DNA of 64,000 nucleotides from Alteraurantiacibacter hainanensis (GTDB lineage: Bacteria > Pseudomonadota > Alphaproteobacteria > Sphingomonadales > Sphingomonadaceae), in NCBI RefSeq assembly GCF_036321025.1, contig NZ_JAZAPB010000002.1, positions 1,364,001-1,428,000 of the forward strand, in the 5' to 3' direction. Position 1 is the first letter of the stretch. Every line of letters starts with the position of its first letter. The notes under the pieces are model-generated. The model worked only from the letters and a program-made list of their open reading frames with translations. It ran no database searches and was not told the DNA's origin. Shown here in pieces: positions 1-7,893 of the stretch. Made by a program: the position numbers and the translations under genes.

Positions 1-380
1 CCACCGGCGCGGCCCGCGCGGTGGGTCTGGTGCTGCCCGAACTGGCAGGCAAGCTCGACGGCTCCAGCGTGCGCGTACCCACGCCCAACGTCTCGCTGAT
101 CGACCTGGTCTTCACGCCCAGCCGCGATACGAGTGCGGAAGAACTGAACAAGGCCCTGCTGGCCGCAGCCACCGGTCCGATGAAGGGCGTGCTCGACTAT
201 ACTGAGAAGCCGCTCGTCAGCCAGGATTTCAACCACCACCCGGCATCGTCCACCGTGGACTCGCTGGAAACCGCCGTCCTCGAAGGCAAGCTGGCGCGCG
301 TGGTCAGCTGGTATGACAACGAATGGGGCTTCTCGAACCGCATGATCGACACTGCGGGCGTGATGGCGAAGTTCCTTTAG
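1..380 (+). CDS. gap: Glyceraldehyde-3-phosphate dehydrogenase, C-terminal part (5' end outside window)
   Basis: This is the last ~125 codons of a phosphorylating GAPDH, the glycolytic enzyme that makes 1,3-bisphosphoglycerate from glyceraldehyde-3-phosphate. The first complete codon is at base 3 and the stop TAG is at 378-380. Visible family motifs are TGAARAVGLVLPELAGKLDG (start of the catalytic domain's sugar-phosphate region), RVPTPNVSLIDLV and the near-terminal SWYDNEWGFSNRMID. The Rossmann NAD domain and catalytic Cys lie left of the window. pgk follows after 11 bases, the usual gap-pgk operon, so the two consecutive glycolytic steps are probably co-transcribed. Confidence 0.97.
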   Translation, partial: TGAARAVGLVLPELAGKLDGSSVRVPTPNVSLIDLVFTPSRDTSAEELNKALLAAATGPMKGVLDYTEKPLVSQDFNHHPASSTVDSLETAVLEGKLARVVSWYDNEWGFSNRMIDTAGVMAKFL

Positions 381-391
381 GAAAGACCGCC

Positions 392-1594
392 ATGGCCGCG
401 TTCAAGACCCTCGACGATCTGCCCGAAGACCTTTCGGGCCAGCGCGCGCTGGTGCGTGTGGACCTGAACCTGCCGATGAAGGAAGGCAGGGCCACCGATC
501 TCACCCGCGTGAAGGCCGTCGCGCCGACCATCCTGGAACTGAGCGGGCGGGGTGCGAAAGTGCTGCTGCTCGCCCACTTCGGGCGGCCCAAGGGTGAACG
601 CCACTCCACCATGTCGCTCAGCTACGTGCAGGGCGCGGTGGAAGAGGTCCTGGACCGCGAGGTGATGTTCATCTCGGAAGTTCAGGGCCCCGTAGTGGCG
701 CAGTCGCTCGACATTCTGAGCGACGGCGATATCGGCATCCTCGAGAACACCCGTTTCTGGCCGGGCGAGGAAGCCAACGATCCGCAGTTCGCCACTGCCA
801 TCGCCGCCAACGCCGATTTCTACGTCAACGATGCTTTCTCCGCCGCGCACCGCGCTCATGCGACGACCGAGGGGCTGGCCCACGTGCTGCCGGCCTATGC
901 CGGACGCGCGATGCAGAAGGAACTGGAGGCGCTCGACGCGGCGCTCGGCAACCCCACGCCGCCGGTTGCTGCCGTCGTTGGCGGGGCGAAGGTTTCCACC
1001 AAGCTGGCAGTGCTGGAAAACCTCAGCCGCAAGGTGCAGCACCTGATCATCGGCGGGGGCATGGCCAACACCTTCCTCGCCGCCAACGGCGTGGACGTGG
1101 GCAAGAGCCTGTGCGAGCACGACCTGACCGACACCGTCCGCAAGATCATGGATGCCGCCGACGAGGCCGGTTGCACGATCCATCTTCCCTACGACGTCGT
1201 GGTGGCGAAGGAGTTCGCTCCCAACCCGCCAAGTCTGCGCACCTGCAACGTTCACGAAGTGGCCGAGGACGAGATGATCCTCGATATCGGCCCGCAGGCG
1301 AGCGAGGCGCTGGCTGACGTCCTGAAGACCTGCGCGACGCTGGTGTGGAATGGCCCGCTGGGCGCGTTCGAGACTCCGCCGTTCGACGAGGCAACAGTGG
1401 CTCTCGCCAAGACCGCCGCCGCGCTGACGCAGGACGGATCGCTGACCTCGGTTGCGGGCGGAGGCGACACGGTCGCCGCGCTGGCCCATGCGGGCGTGGC
1501 GGACGAGGTTACCTATGTCTCGACGGCGGGCGGTGCTTTCCTGGAGTGGATGGAAGGCAAGGAACTGCCGGGCGTCGCGGCGCTCTCTGCGTGA
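392..1594 (+). CDS. pgk: Phosphoglycerate kinase
   Basis: A 400-residue cytosolic kinase, the normal PGK length, making ATP and 3-phosphoglycerate from 1,3-bisphosphoglycerate. The N-terminal substrate signature is RALVRVDLNLPMKEG, the hinge region has GGAKVSTKLAVLENL, and the C-terminal nucleotide domain has AGGGDTVAAL and STAGGAFLEWMEGKELPG. The frame is open further upstream, but the ATG at 392 gives the canonical N-terminus just after the gap stop. The last bases form a GTGA overlap with the acetyltransferase that follows, implying translational coupling. Confidence 0.97.
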   Translation: MAAFKTLDDLPEDLSGQRALVRVDLNLPMKEGRATDLTRVKAVAPTILELSGRGAKVLLLAHFGRPKGERHSTMSLSYVQGAVEEVLDREVMFISEVQGPVVAQSLDILSDGDIGILENTRFWPGEEANDPQFATAIAANADFYVNDAFSAAHRAHATTEGLAHVLPAYAGRAMQKELEALDAALGNPTPPVAAVVGGAKVSTKLAVLENLSRKVQHLIIGGGMANTFLAANGVDVGKSLCEHDLTDTVRKIMDAADEAGCTIHLPYDVVVAKEFAPNPPSLRTCNVHEVAEDEMILDIGPQASEALADVLKTCATLVWNGPLGAFETPPFDEATVALAKTAAALTQDGSLTSVAGGGDTVAALAHAGVADEVTYVSTAGGAFLEWMEGKELPGVAALSA

Positions 1595-2088
1595 AGCTGC
1601 GACCTGCGCTCGCAACAGAGCGCCAGGCGGTGGCCGCCGTGCACACGGCAAGCTGGCGCGACAGCTATCGTGACCTTATCGATCCCGGCTACCTTGCCGA
1701 CATAGACCGTCGCATGGCGCTACAGTGGGAAGAGAAGGCGATCGGCGCGGACGATCTGCTGCTGGTGGCCGAAACCGACCAAATCGCGGGCTTCCTGTTC
1801 GCCCGCGGCGGCGATCCTGCCTTCATCAATTCGCTTCACGTGCTGCCGGGCCAGCGTTCGCAAGGTATCGGCGCGCGGCTGATGGCCGAAGCGGCAAGGC
1901 GCTTTCTCGATGCGGGAAGCACCGGGGCCTATCTCGACGTGCTGACCACGAACCACCGGGCCATTGCTCTCTACCAACGCCTGGGCGGCATTCCCGGCGC
2001 GGTGAAGGCCAAGGAGGTAGGCGGCGTCATGCTGCCCAACCTGCGTATCGACTTCCCCGACCTTCGGGCTATCATCGCTGCGGCATGA
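1591..2088 (+). CDS. GNAT-family N-acetyltransferase
   Basis: A 165-residue single-domain acetyltransferase of the Gcn5 superfamily, substrate unknown. The acetyl-CoA pyrophosphate loop (motif A) is visible as LPGQRSQGIGARLMAEAARR, preceded by the beta4 strand with FINSLHV and followed by a TTNHRAIALYQRLGG segment typical of motif B. I chose the GTG at 1591 because it overlaps the pgk stop (GTGA) and gives a normal GNAT N-terminus (KLRPALATERQAVAAVH). The stop overlaps the next ATG (ATGA), so pgk, this gene and the oxygenase read as a coupled string. A link to glycolysis is positional only. Confidence 0.85.
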   Translation: MKLRPALATERQAVAAVHTASWRDSYRDLIDPGYLADIDRRMALQWEEKAIGADDLLLVAETDQIAGFLFARGGDPAFINSLHVLPGQRSQGIGARLMAEAARRFLDAGSTGAYLDVLTTNHRAIALYQRLGGIPGAVKAKEVGGVMLPNLRIDFPDLRAIIAAA

Positions 2089-2726
2089 CGCAGTCCCACC
2101 ATCTCTTCTCCACTCCATTCGTCGTCGATACGCTGCAGAGCGAGGCAGGCATTGCCATGCTGCGCGAAGCCATCGAGGCCGAGATGGCGCGCGATCCGAA
2201 GGGCCTGGACATATCCAATCTTGGCGGCTGGCATTCCAACACGCAGATGCTGGACTGGGGCGGGGAGGCGGCGAAAGCGCTGGTCTACAAGGCAATGACC
2301 ATGGCAGATGCGGCGACCCTGGATGCGAAATCGCCGCAGGAAAGCCGGTTTGGCTGGATCCCGGAGCTGTGGGCCAACGTCAACCGCAAGGGACACGCCA
2401 ACCAGTATCACACCCACCCGGGCAGCTATTGGTCCGTCGTCGCCTATGTCGACGATGGCTATGTCGGCAGCGAAGATCCGGAACTTGGCGGTGAACTCCA
2501 ATTGCTCGATCCTCGCGCGCCCACGCCCCAGATGGCCGCGCCCGACCTCAGACTGCTGGGCGCGGATGGACGGCCGCAGCCTCCAGAGATCACCATTCGG
2601 CCGAAAACCGGCATGGTGGTGATGTTCCCCAGCTGGCTGCAACACTCCGTGCGCATGTTTCATGGCGAGGGCACTCGTATCTCCATCGCCATCAACCTTA
2701 CGGCGGCGCTGAAGAAGCAAGGCTGA
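2085..2726 (+). CDS. 2OG-Fe(II) oxygenase-like protein (TIGR02466 / PF13759 type)
   Basis: A 213-residue protein resembling the small putative 2-oxoglutarate/Fe(II) oxygenases of the TIGR02466 type. The probable metal-site region is NQYHTHPGSYWSVVAYV, followed by GGELQLLDPRAP, and the distal histidine/arginine region is FPSWLQHSVRMFHGEGTRIS, where the Arg would hold 2-oxoglutarate. The substrate is unknown. The ATG at 2085 overlaps the preceding stop by the ATGA pattern. It ends a glycolytic-type operon, but no functional link to glycolysis is evident. The family call is from recognised motifs and spacing. Confidence 0.75.
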   Translation: MTQSHHLFSTPFVVDTLQSEAGIAMLREAIEAEMARDPKGLDISNLGGWHSNTQMLDWGGEAAKALVYKAMTMADAATLDAKSPQESRFGWIPELWANVNRKGHANQYHTHPGSYWSVVAYVDDGYVGSEDPELGGELQLLDPRAPTPQMAAPDLRLLGADGRPQPPEITIRPKTGMVVMFPSWLQHSVRMFHGEGTRISIAINLTAALKKQG

Positions 2727-2733
2727 CTGCGCG

Positions 2734-2913
2734 CTACCTAAGGCGCAGGGTGGTTCCGGCGAGGCCCTCCAGATGCTTGCCAATCGGCTGGTCCGGCTGA
2801 TCGGCCAGGCGAGTCTCCGGGTTCGCCCGGTGGCAAGAGAGGGACGAGGTGTCGTGCTCGATCCGTGCTCTCAGTGGCGCAGCGTGGGACGCCTCCTCCT
2901 GCAACTGTTTCAT
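2734..2913 (-). CDS. Possible small ORF, unknown function
   Basis: A 59-codon minus-strand reading frame with ATG at 2911-2913 (complement), tail-to-tail with the oxygenase gene, 7 bases apart. By hand count about 80% of its codons end in G or C, matching genuine genes here, and the product is hydrophilic (ends GKHLEGLAGTTLRLR). No Shine-Dalgarno sequence is obvious and I recognise no family, so it could be chance. It otherwise occupies the long gap before the aldolase gene. Confidence 0.3.
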   Translation of the reverse strand: MKQLQEEASHAAPLRARIEHDTSSLSCHRANPETRLADQPDQPIGKHLEGLAGTTLRLR

Positions 2914-2982
2914 CAACTTGCACAACCCACGCACGCCGAATAGGAGCCTCGCATAACCAATCCGGAGTTGAGGAGCTTCCGC

Positions 2983-3870
2983 ATGAACACTCGTGAAATG
3001 TCCGCCAAGATCGCCGAAGGTAACGGTTTCATCGCCGCGCTGGACCAGTCGGGAGGGTCCACGCCCAAGGCCCTGCGCGGCTATGGCGTAGACGACAGCG
3101 AATGGTCGGGCGACGACGAGATGTTCGACAAGATCCATGAAATGCGCAGCCGCGTCATCACCTCGCCCAGCTTTGCCAGCGGCAAGGTGATCGGCGCGAT
3201 CCTGTTCGAGAAGACGATGGACGGTGAAGTCGACGGCAAGCCCACGGCAGAGGCGCTCAAGGAGCGGGGAGTGGTGCCGTTCATCAAGATCGACCAGGGC
3301 CTGGCCGACGAAGAGAACGGCGTACAGCTGATGAAGCCGCTGACCAAGCTCGACGCGCTGCTGGAGAAGTCGGTAGCCAAGGGCATGTTCGGCACCAAGG
3401 AACGTTCCGTCATCAAGTCGGCGAACCCGGAAGGCATCGCTGCGATCGTCGCCCAGCAGTTCGAAGTGGGCAACCGCGTCCTGGACGCCGGCCTGATGCC
3501 GATCCTGGAACCGGAATACGACATCACGGCACAGGACCGGGCCGAGGGTGAGGAGATTCTCAAGGCGGAAATCCTGAAGCAGCTCGAAGACCTGCCCGAA
3601 GGGCGGCAGGTGATGCTGAAGCTGTCGATCCCGGTCGTGGCCGATCACTACCGCGAACTGGTGCAGCACCCCAAGGTGCTGGCCGTGGTGGCGCTGTCTG
3701 GCGGTTACTCCACCAGCGAGGCATGCGAGGAACTGGCGAAGAACCACGGCATGATCGCAAGCTTCAGCCGAGCGATGCTGCAGGATCTGCGGGCGCAGCA
3801 GAGCGACGAGGAATTCGATGCGACGCTGAAACGCGCAATCGATTCGATCTGCGCGGCCTCGGTCGCCTGA
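2983..3870 (+). CDS. fda: Fructose-bisphosphate aldolase, class I
   Basis: A 295-residue class I (Schiff-base, metal-independent) aldolase that interconverts fructose-1,6-bisphosphate with glyceraldehyde-3-phosphate and dihydroxyacetone phosphate. Visible features are IAALDQSGGSTPKALRGYG near the N-terminus, PILEPEYDI, and VMLKLSIPVV, whose Lys is the Schiff-base residue in this family. Length fits the bacterial class I group. The ATG at 2983 is preferred over an upstream in-frame TTG (2968) because an AGGAG lies 7 bases before it. With gap and pgk it gives a small lower-glycolysis/gluconeogenesis cluster, with its own promoter region (2914-2982). Confidence 0.93.
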   Translation: MNTREMSAKIAEGNGFIAALDQSGGSTPKALRGYGVDDSEWSGDDEMFDKIHEMRSRVITSPSFASGKVIGAILFEKTMDGEVDGKPTAEALKERGVVPFIKIDQGLADEENGVQLMKPLTKLDALLEKSVAKGMFGTKERSVIKSANPEGIAAIVAQQFEVGNRVLDAGLMPILEPEYDITAQDRAEGEEILKAEILKQLEDLPEGRQVMLKLSIPVVADHYRELVQHPKVLAVVALSGGYSTSEACEELAKNHGMIASFSRAMLQDLRAQQSDEEFDATLKRAIDSICAASVA

Positions 3871-3874
3871 TCGT

Positions 3875-4288
3875 TCAGGGTGCTGCCTCGAACGCGAAGC
3901 GATAGTCGGCAGGGGCGATCTCCTCGCCGACTTCGCGATCGGGCAGGACCGCGGATAGCGACAACGCCACGCCGTGGCTTTCATACGGCTCGCCAAGGGT
4001 GAGTTCGACGGTTTCGCGCCAGCCCGCGCCGTCGATGCGGGTGAGAACGATGACGGTTCCAGCCTGGATGCAACGCGCGTTCATCGGACACCGGCTGTCT
4101 TCCCGCAATTCCATCGGCGTGACGACAACGGCGCCGGCCTGGACCGGCTGCCGCAAGGGGACCGGCGTGCCGGATGCCTGCGCGGGGCCGTTGTCGACGA
4201 TGGGAGAATCGGGAATGGCAGTACACGCCGCAGACAGAGCGAGGACGACTGCGGCTAGGATAGGCCGGATCGGCGGTAACGATTTCAT
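3875..4288 (-). CDS. Putative lipoprotein, unknown function
   Basis: A 137-residue exported protein. The N-terminus has a positive start, a hydrophobic stretch (ILAAVVLALSAAC) and a lipobox LSAAC with Cys at about residue 22, so it is probably lipidated and held at a membrane facing the periplasm. The mature part has two further cysteines (SRCPMNARCIQAG), which could form a disulfide. It converges on the aldolase gene with only a few bases between stops. I do not recognise a named family. Confidence 0.75.
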   Translation of the reverse strand: MKSLPPIRPILAAVVLALSAACTAIPDSPIVDNGPAQASGTPVPLRQPVQAGAVVVTPMELREDSRCPMNARCIQAGTVIVLTRIDGAGWRETVELTLGEPYESHGVALSLSAVLPDREVGEEIAPADYRFAFEAAP

Positions 4289-4431
4289 GGCCGCGACTTA
4301 CCGCGACGCGGAAATACTCGCATGAGAAAATCGACCAACACCTTGTTAGCGCGGTCCAAAAGTGCCGGCAAACCATGTCGGACCGGAGGATTAGGATTTG
4401 TGGTTGTGAGCCCGCTTGCTAATGGGCTGGC

Positions 4432-5064
4432 ATGACGACGCCCGGTTGCCAGCTTTATCTGATCTCTCCCGCCGATGTCGGCGGGGAATTTCCACAGCGG
4501 CTGGACCGTGCGCTGCTGGCGGGCAAGGGTCTCGCCACGGCGTTCCAGTTTCGCGTGAAGGGTGTCGATCAGCACCAGGCGGCGCGGCTGGCCGCGCCGT
4601 TGCAGGAAATATGCCGGGCGCACGATGTTGCCTTCATCGTCAACGACTCCGTTCCGCTGGCAAAGCGCCTGCGGGCCGACGGCGTACACCTGGGCCAGGC
4701 GGACGGCGACGTGCGAGAGGCGCGTGAGGAACTGGGGCGGGACGTGCAGATCGGCGTCACCTGTCATGCCAGCCGGCATCTCGCGATGGAAGCGGGCGAC
4801 GCTGGGGCCGATTACGTGGCGTTTGGCAGCTTCTTTTCCAGCGAAACCAAGGCAAGCGACCACCGCCCCGACGCGAAAATGCTCGCGTGGTGGAGCGCGC
4901 TGTTCGAAATTCCCTGCGTTGCGATCGGCGGGATCACCCCGGCCAACTGCCTGCCGCTGGTGGAAGCCGGCGCCGATTTCCTGGCCGTCTCTCACTCCGT
5001 TTGGAGCGGCGACGAGACCGAGGCGGTGAAGGCCTTTGCACGCATCTTGTCGAAAAGCTTGTAA
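4432..5064 (+). CDS. thiE: Thiamine phosphate synthase (ThiE/TenI superfamily)
   Basis: A 210-residue TIM-barrel protein of the thiamine phosphate synthase family, which joins HMP pyrophosphate to thiazole phosphate. Motifs include FQFRVKG, FIVNDSVPLAKRLRADGVHL (barrel strands with the ND and DGVHLGQ signature), GVTCHAS and the phosphate-binding VAIGGITPANCLPLVEAGAD. The H in VTCHA replaces the more usual S, so a TenI-like or diverged role is possible. It stands apart from other thiamine genes. I looked for a TPP riboswitch in the 143-base divergent gap upstream and saw none. Confidence 0.85.
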   Translation: MTTPGCQLYLISPADVGGEFPQRLDRALLAGKGLATAFQFRVKGVDQHQAARLAAPLQEICRAHDVAFIVNDSVPLAKRLRADGVHLGQADGDVREAREELGRDVQIGVTCHASRHLAMEAGDAGADYVAFGSFFSSETKASDHRPDAKMLAWWSALFEIPCVAIGGITPANCLPLVEAGADFLAVSHSVWSGDETEAVKAFARILSKSL

Positions 5065-5075
5065 TTGCCACGTTT

Positions 5076-5103
5076 TTGATCGTGGCGCAGACTTAGGTAT
5101 ACT
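5076..5103 (+). promoter_or_regulatory. Predicted sigma70 promoter, leaderless M23 gene
   Basis: TTGATC (5076-5081), a 16-base spacer and TATACT (5098-5103), only 6 bases before the ATG at 5110. The transcript should begin at or within a base or two of the start codon. No Shine-Dalgarno sequence is present, which agrees with a leaderless mRNA. Predicted by eye only. Confidence 0.5.
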
Positions 5104-5109
5104 CGTCAC

Positions 5110-5781
5110 ATGGCATCTTCTTTCGCAGAAAAGGCACAGGTCGCGGCCGTTGCGGCGACGCTGGTATCCGCAGGATGGATCCTGGCGGGGGCGTTCCTCC
5201 TCGACCGGGAGGAGGCTGCGGAGATCGAACAGGAGATCGCCACGAAGCAGGCGTCCGAACCGGCTGAACCCGCAGCAGGCGCAGGCGGCGATGTAGAGGT
5301 CGCGGAAAGCGGCGAAATGGCCTCCACCCCGCCTGAGACCGAGACATCGACGCTGATGATTCCGGTCCTGAACGTCGCTGCCACCGACCTTTCCGACACT
5401 TTTTCCGACGAGCGCGGCGGCGGCACGCGTCTGCACGAGGCGCTCGACATTCCGGCACCGGAGGGAACATCGGTGATCGCCGCTGCGCCTGGCACGATCG
5501 AGAGGCTGTTCCGATCGGATGCGGGCGGCAATACGGTTTACGTTCGGTCCGAGGATCGGCAGACGATCTACTACTACGCCCACCTCGACGAATACGCGCC
5601 GGGCCTGAACGAAGGGCAGCGCGTTCGGCGAGGGCAGCGGCTGGGAACGGTAGGATCGACCGGCAATGCCGAGCCCGACGCGCCGCATCTCCACTTCGAG
5701 GTCATGCGCACCACGCCGAGCGCCGAGTGGTGGGAACCAGCGACGTCGGTCAATCCCTATCCGTTGCTGGTTGGTCGCTAG
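5110..5781 (+). CDS. M23 family metallopeptidase (LytM domain), membrane anchored
   Basis: A 223-residue probable peptidoglycan endopeptidase or division-associated LytM factor. Residues ~9-31 form one membrane segment, residues ~35-80 a charged/Pro-Ala-rich linker, and residues ~95-215 the LytM barrel. Zinc-site motifs are complete: H109 and D113 (HEALD), H158 (YAHLDEY) and H193/H195 (HLHFE), so it is likely active. The N-terminal anchor places the domain in the periplasm. The stop overlaps the convergent downstream gene by 4 bases (CTAG). A likely leaderless promoter lies just upstream. Confidence 0.88.
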   Translation: MASSFAEKAQVAAVAATLVSAGWILAGAFLLDREEAAEIEQEIATKQASEPAEPAAGAGGDVEVAESGEMASTPPETETSTLMIPVLNVAATDLSDTFSDERGGGTRLHEALDIPAPEGTSVIAAAPGTIERLFRSDAGGNTVYVRSEDRQTIYYYAHLDEYAPGLNEGQRVRRGQRLGTVGSTGNAEPDAPHLHFEVMRTTPSAEWWEPATSVNPYPLLVGR

Positions 5782-6128
5782 CGGCCTTGCCGCACGCAGC
5801 GGAGTCGGCCGGGCTGGCCTTGCTCGATCTTGCGCAGGAAGCCGTTGCCGATGATCTGGTAAGTGTCGCCATTACGCGGCCCGCTGGTCATGATCACCTG
5901 ATTACCCCGGCGCAGGTAGGTGCCGTTTCCCTGCGGAGAGGAATAGCGCGAGGCGCTCTCGATGGAGAAGCTTTCCTGCGGCTGCGGCACGCCCGCGGCA
6001 CCGCCGGCATCGCCGGGCAGCTCGCACTGGTAGAAGCCGCGTTCTATCGTGCCGATCTCGCCCTGGGCGAATACGGGGGTGGCCGGCAGAGCACCGACGA
6101 GCGCGAATGAAAGCAGAAGCCTTTTCAT
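5778..6128 (-). CDS. Secreted protein, unknown function
   Basis: A 116-residue protein with a clear signal peptide (MKRLLLSFALVGALPATPVFA, cut before QGE). The mature part has two cysteines (YQCELPGD and LRCVRQ) that may pair, and a central polar beta-like region (GTYLRRGNQVIMTSGPRNGD). The frame is open upstream, but the ATG at 6126-6128 gives the signal peptide. It converges on the M23 gene with a 4-base overlap. It resembles short periplasmic proteins often left as hypothetical in sphingomonads. Confidence 0.75.
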   Translation of the reverse strand: MKRLLLSFALVGALPATPVFAQGEIGTIERGFYQCELPGDAGGAAGVPQPQESFSIESASRYSSPQGNGTYLRRGNQVIMTSGPRNGDTYQIIGNGFLRKIEQGQPGRLRCVRQGR

Positions 6129-6260
6129 GGCTCGCGCACTAGCATTGCTCGCTTGCCGCGTCATGAACATCTGCATTGCCCCTGCGCCTCTTTTCTTGCC
6201 GCCACGCCTGCCCTCGGGTAGGGCGCGGCGCAATCCCGACAAGACTCAAGGCGAGCGATC

Positions 6261-6824
6261 ATGAAAATCAGCGGCGTGGACATCCGTCCCGGCAATATCA
6301 TCGAATACGAAGGCGGCATCTGGAAGGTCGCCAAGATCCAGCATACCCAGCCGGGCAAGGGCGGGGCCTACATGCAGGTCGAGATGAAGAACCTGATGGA
6401 TGGCCGCAAGACCAACGTGCGCTTCCGCAGCGCCGACACGGTGGAGAAGGTGCGCCTCGACACGCAGGAATACCAGTTCCTGTACGAAGACGGCGACATG
6501 CTGGTGTTCATGGACACCGATTCCTACGAGCAGATCAATCTGCCCAGCGATCTGCTGGGCGATGCCCGGCCCTTCCTGCAGGACGGGATGCAGGTGCAGC
6601 TGGAACTGTGGGAGGAACGGCCCATCAGCGTGCAGCTGCCGTCGCAGATCGAAGCCGAGATCGTCGAGGCCGATGCCGTGGTGAAGGGCCAGACGGCTTC
6701 TTCCAGCTACAAGCCTGCCATCCTCGACAATGGCGTGCGCATCATGGTGCCGCCGCATATCGAGAGCGGCACGCGCATCGTGGTGGACGTCTACGAGCAG
6801 GCCTACGTCGGGAAGGCTGGCTGA
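6261..6824 (+). CDS. efp: Translation elongation factor P
   Basis: A 187-residue EF-P, which binds between the ribosomal P and E sites and relieves stalling at consecutive prolines. It has the three-domain layout: KOW-like domain I (residues ~1-65), then two OB domains with the C-terminal signature region SGTRIVVDVYEQAYVGKAG. The domain I loop tip is QPGKGGAYMQ with Lys at residue 33, the position modified in some bacteria. No modification gene lies in this window. An AAGG sequence precedes the ATG. The next gene starts 6 bases after the stop, so they probably share a transcript. Confidence 0.97.
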   Translation: MKISGVDIRPGNIIEYEGGIWKVAKIQHTQPGKGGAYMQVEMKNLMDGRKTNVRFRSADTVEKVRLDTQEYQFLYEDGDMLVFMDTDSYEQINLPSDLLGDARPFLQDGMQVQLELWEERPISVQLPSQIEAEIVEADAVVKGQTASSSYKPAILDNGVRIMVPPHIESGTRIVVDVYEQAYVGKAG

Positions 6825-6830
6825 CCCGTC

Positions 6831-7649
6831 ATGGCTGCAATTTCAGGTCTTATCCGCGTGATGGAAAAGGCTGCCCGCAAGGCGGGTGGCCGTTTGCGCC
6901 GCGACTTCGGCGAAGTCGAGCACTTGCAGGTGAGCCGCAAGGGTCCTTCTGACTTCGTGTCGAAGGCGGATCAGGCGGCCGAGCGCATCTTGTGGGACGA
7001 ACTCAAGGTAGCCCGTCCGGGATGGGGGTTCCTGCTGGAAGAGGCAGGAGAGATCGAGGGCGATGAGGGCCAGCCGCGCTTCATCATCGACCCGCTCGAC
7101 GGCACCAGCAATTTCCTCCACGGCATTCCGCATTTCGCGGTCAGCATTGCCGTGCAGGAGCGCAAGCTGGGCAGCGACGACTGGGGCGACGTGGTGGCCG
7201 GCATGGTCTACCAGCCGATCACCGACGAGACTTTCTGGGCTGAAAAGACACGCGGAGCCTGGCTGCATGACGGGCGCCTGCGCGTGTCGGGCCGTCGCCA
7301 GCTGTCCGAGGCACTGATCGCGACCGGAACGCCTTACCAGGGGCACGGCGACTTCGCCGAATGGTCCCGGATTTTCGGGGCGGTCGGGCCAAACGTCGCG
7401 GGCATCCGCCGCTTCGGCTCCGCCGCGCTGGACCTCGCCTGGGTCGCGGCCGGACGATACGACGGCTTCTGGGAAAGCGACCTTTCACCGTGGGATACCG
7501 CCGCCGGCTGCCTGTTGGTGCGAGAAGCGGGCGGGTTCGTGTCGGACTATCGCGGACGCTCGCAGCCGATTTGCGACAAGCAGGTAATCGCGGGCAACGA
7601 TCAGATGCATTCCCGCCTGCACAAGCAGATCGCCGCTGCGCTGAAATAG
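6831..7649 (+). CDS. suhB: Inositol monophosphatase family protein
   Basis: A 272-residue Mg-dependent phosphatase of the IMPase/SuhB family. The metal-binding motif IIDPLDGTSNFLHG is at about residues 85-98 and the second signature LSPWDTAAGCLLVREAGG near residue 220. Such enzymes hydrolyse inositol or related sugar phosphates; in some proteobacteria SuhB also acts with the antitermination machinery. Substrate cannot be told from sequence. The gene lies 6 bases behind efp, a frequent alphaproteobacterial arrangement. Confidence 0.92.
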   Translation: MAAISGLIRVMEKAARKAGGRLRRDFGEVEHLQVSRKGPSDFVSKADQAAERILWDELKVARPGWGFLLEEAGEIEGDEGQPRFIIDPLDGTSNFLHGIPHFAVSIAVQERKLGSDDWGDVVAGMVYQPITDETFWAEKTRGAWLHDGRLRVSGRRQLSEALIATGTPYQGHGDFAEWSRIFGAVGPNVAGIRRFGSAALDLAWVAAGRYDGFWESDLSPWDTAAGCLLVREAGGFVSDYRGRSQPICDKQVIAGNDQMHSRLHKQIAAALK

Positions 7650-7726
7650 GTCACACAGCCGCGCGAGGGCGATGCAGGCTTGCGGGCGATTGCCGGTAAA
7701 GCTAAGCGCGCTGTCCTGCCCGGCAT

Positions 7727-7811
7727 GCCCCTGTGGCGGAATTGGTAGACGCGCTCGACTCAAAATCGAGTTTCTTACGAAGTGCCGGTTCGAGTCCGGC
7801 CAGGGGTACCA
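7727..7811 (+). tRNA. tRNA-Leu (anticodon CAA)
   Basis: An 85-base class II tRNA with encoded CCA (7809-7811). The acceptor arm GCCCCTG pairs with CAGGGGT (one G-U). The anticodon stem CTCGA/TCGAG encloses the loop CTCAAAA, giving anticodon CAA (reads UUG). A long variable arm (TTTCTTACGAAGT) and the T arm GCCGG-TTCGAGT-CCGGC follow. It stands alone between suhB and the transporter gene. Confidence 0.95.
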
Positions 7812-7893
7812 CGGCAAAAGTCGACAAGGGCAGGGCCTTTTCGGCGAAATTCCTTGATATTACGGCACCGCTTTGGGCATTGTCGAAGCGACC

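Noticed and set aside
4289..4431. TPP riboswitch before thiE
   Set aside because: The conserved CUGAGA and ACCUGA-type elements of the THI box are absent.
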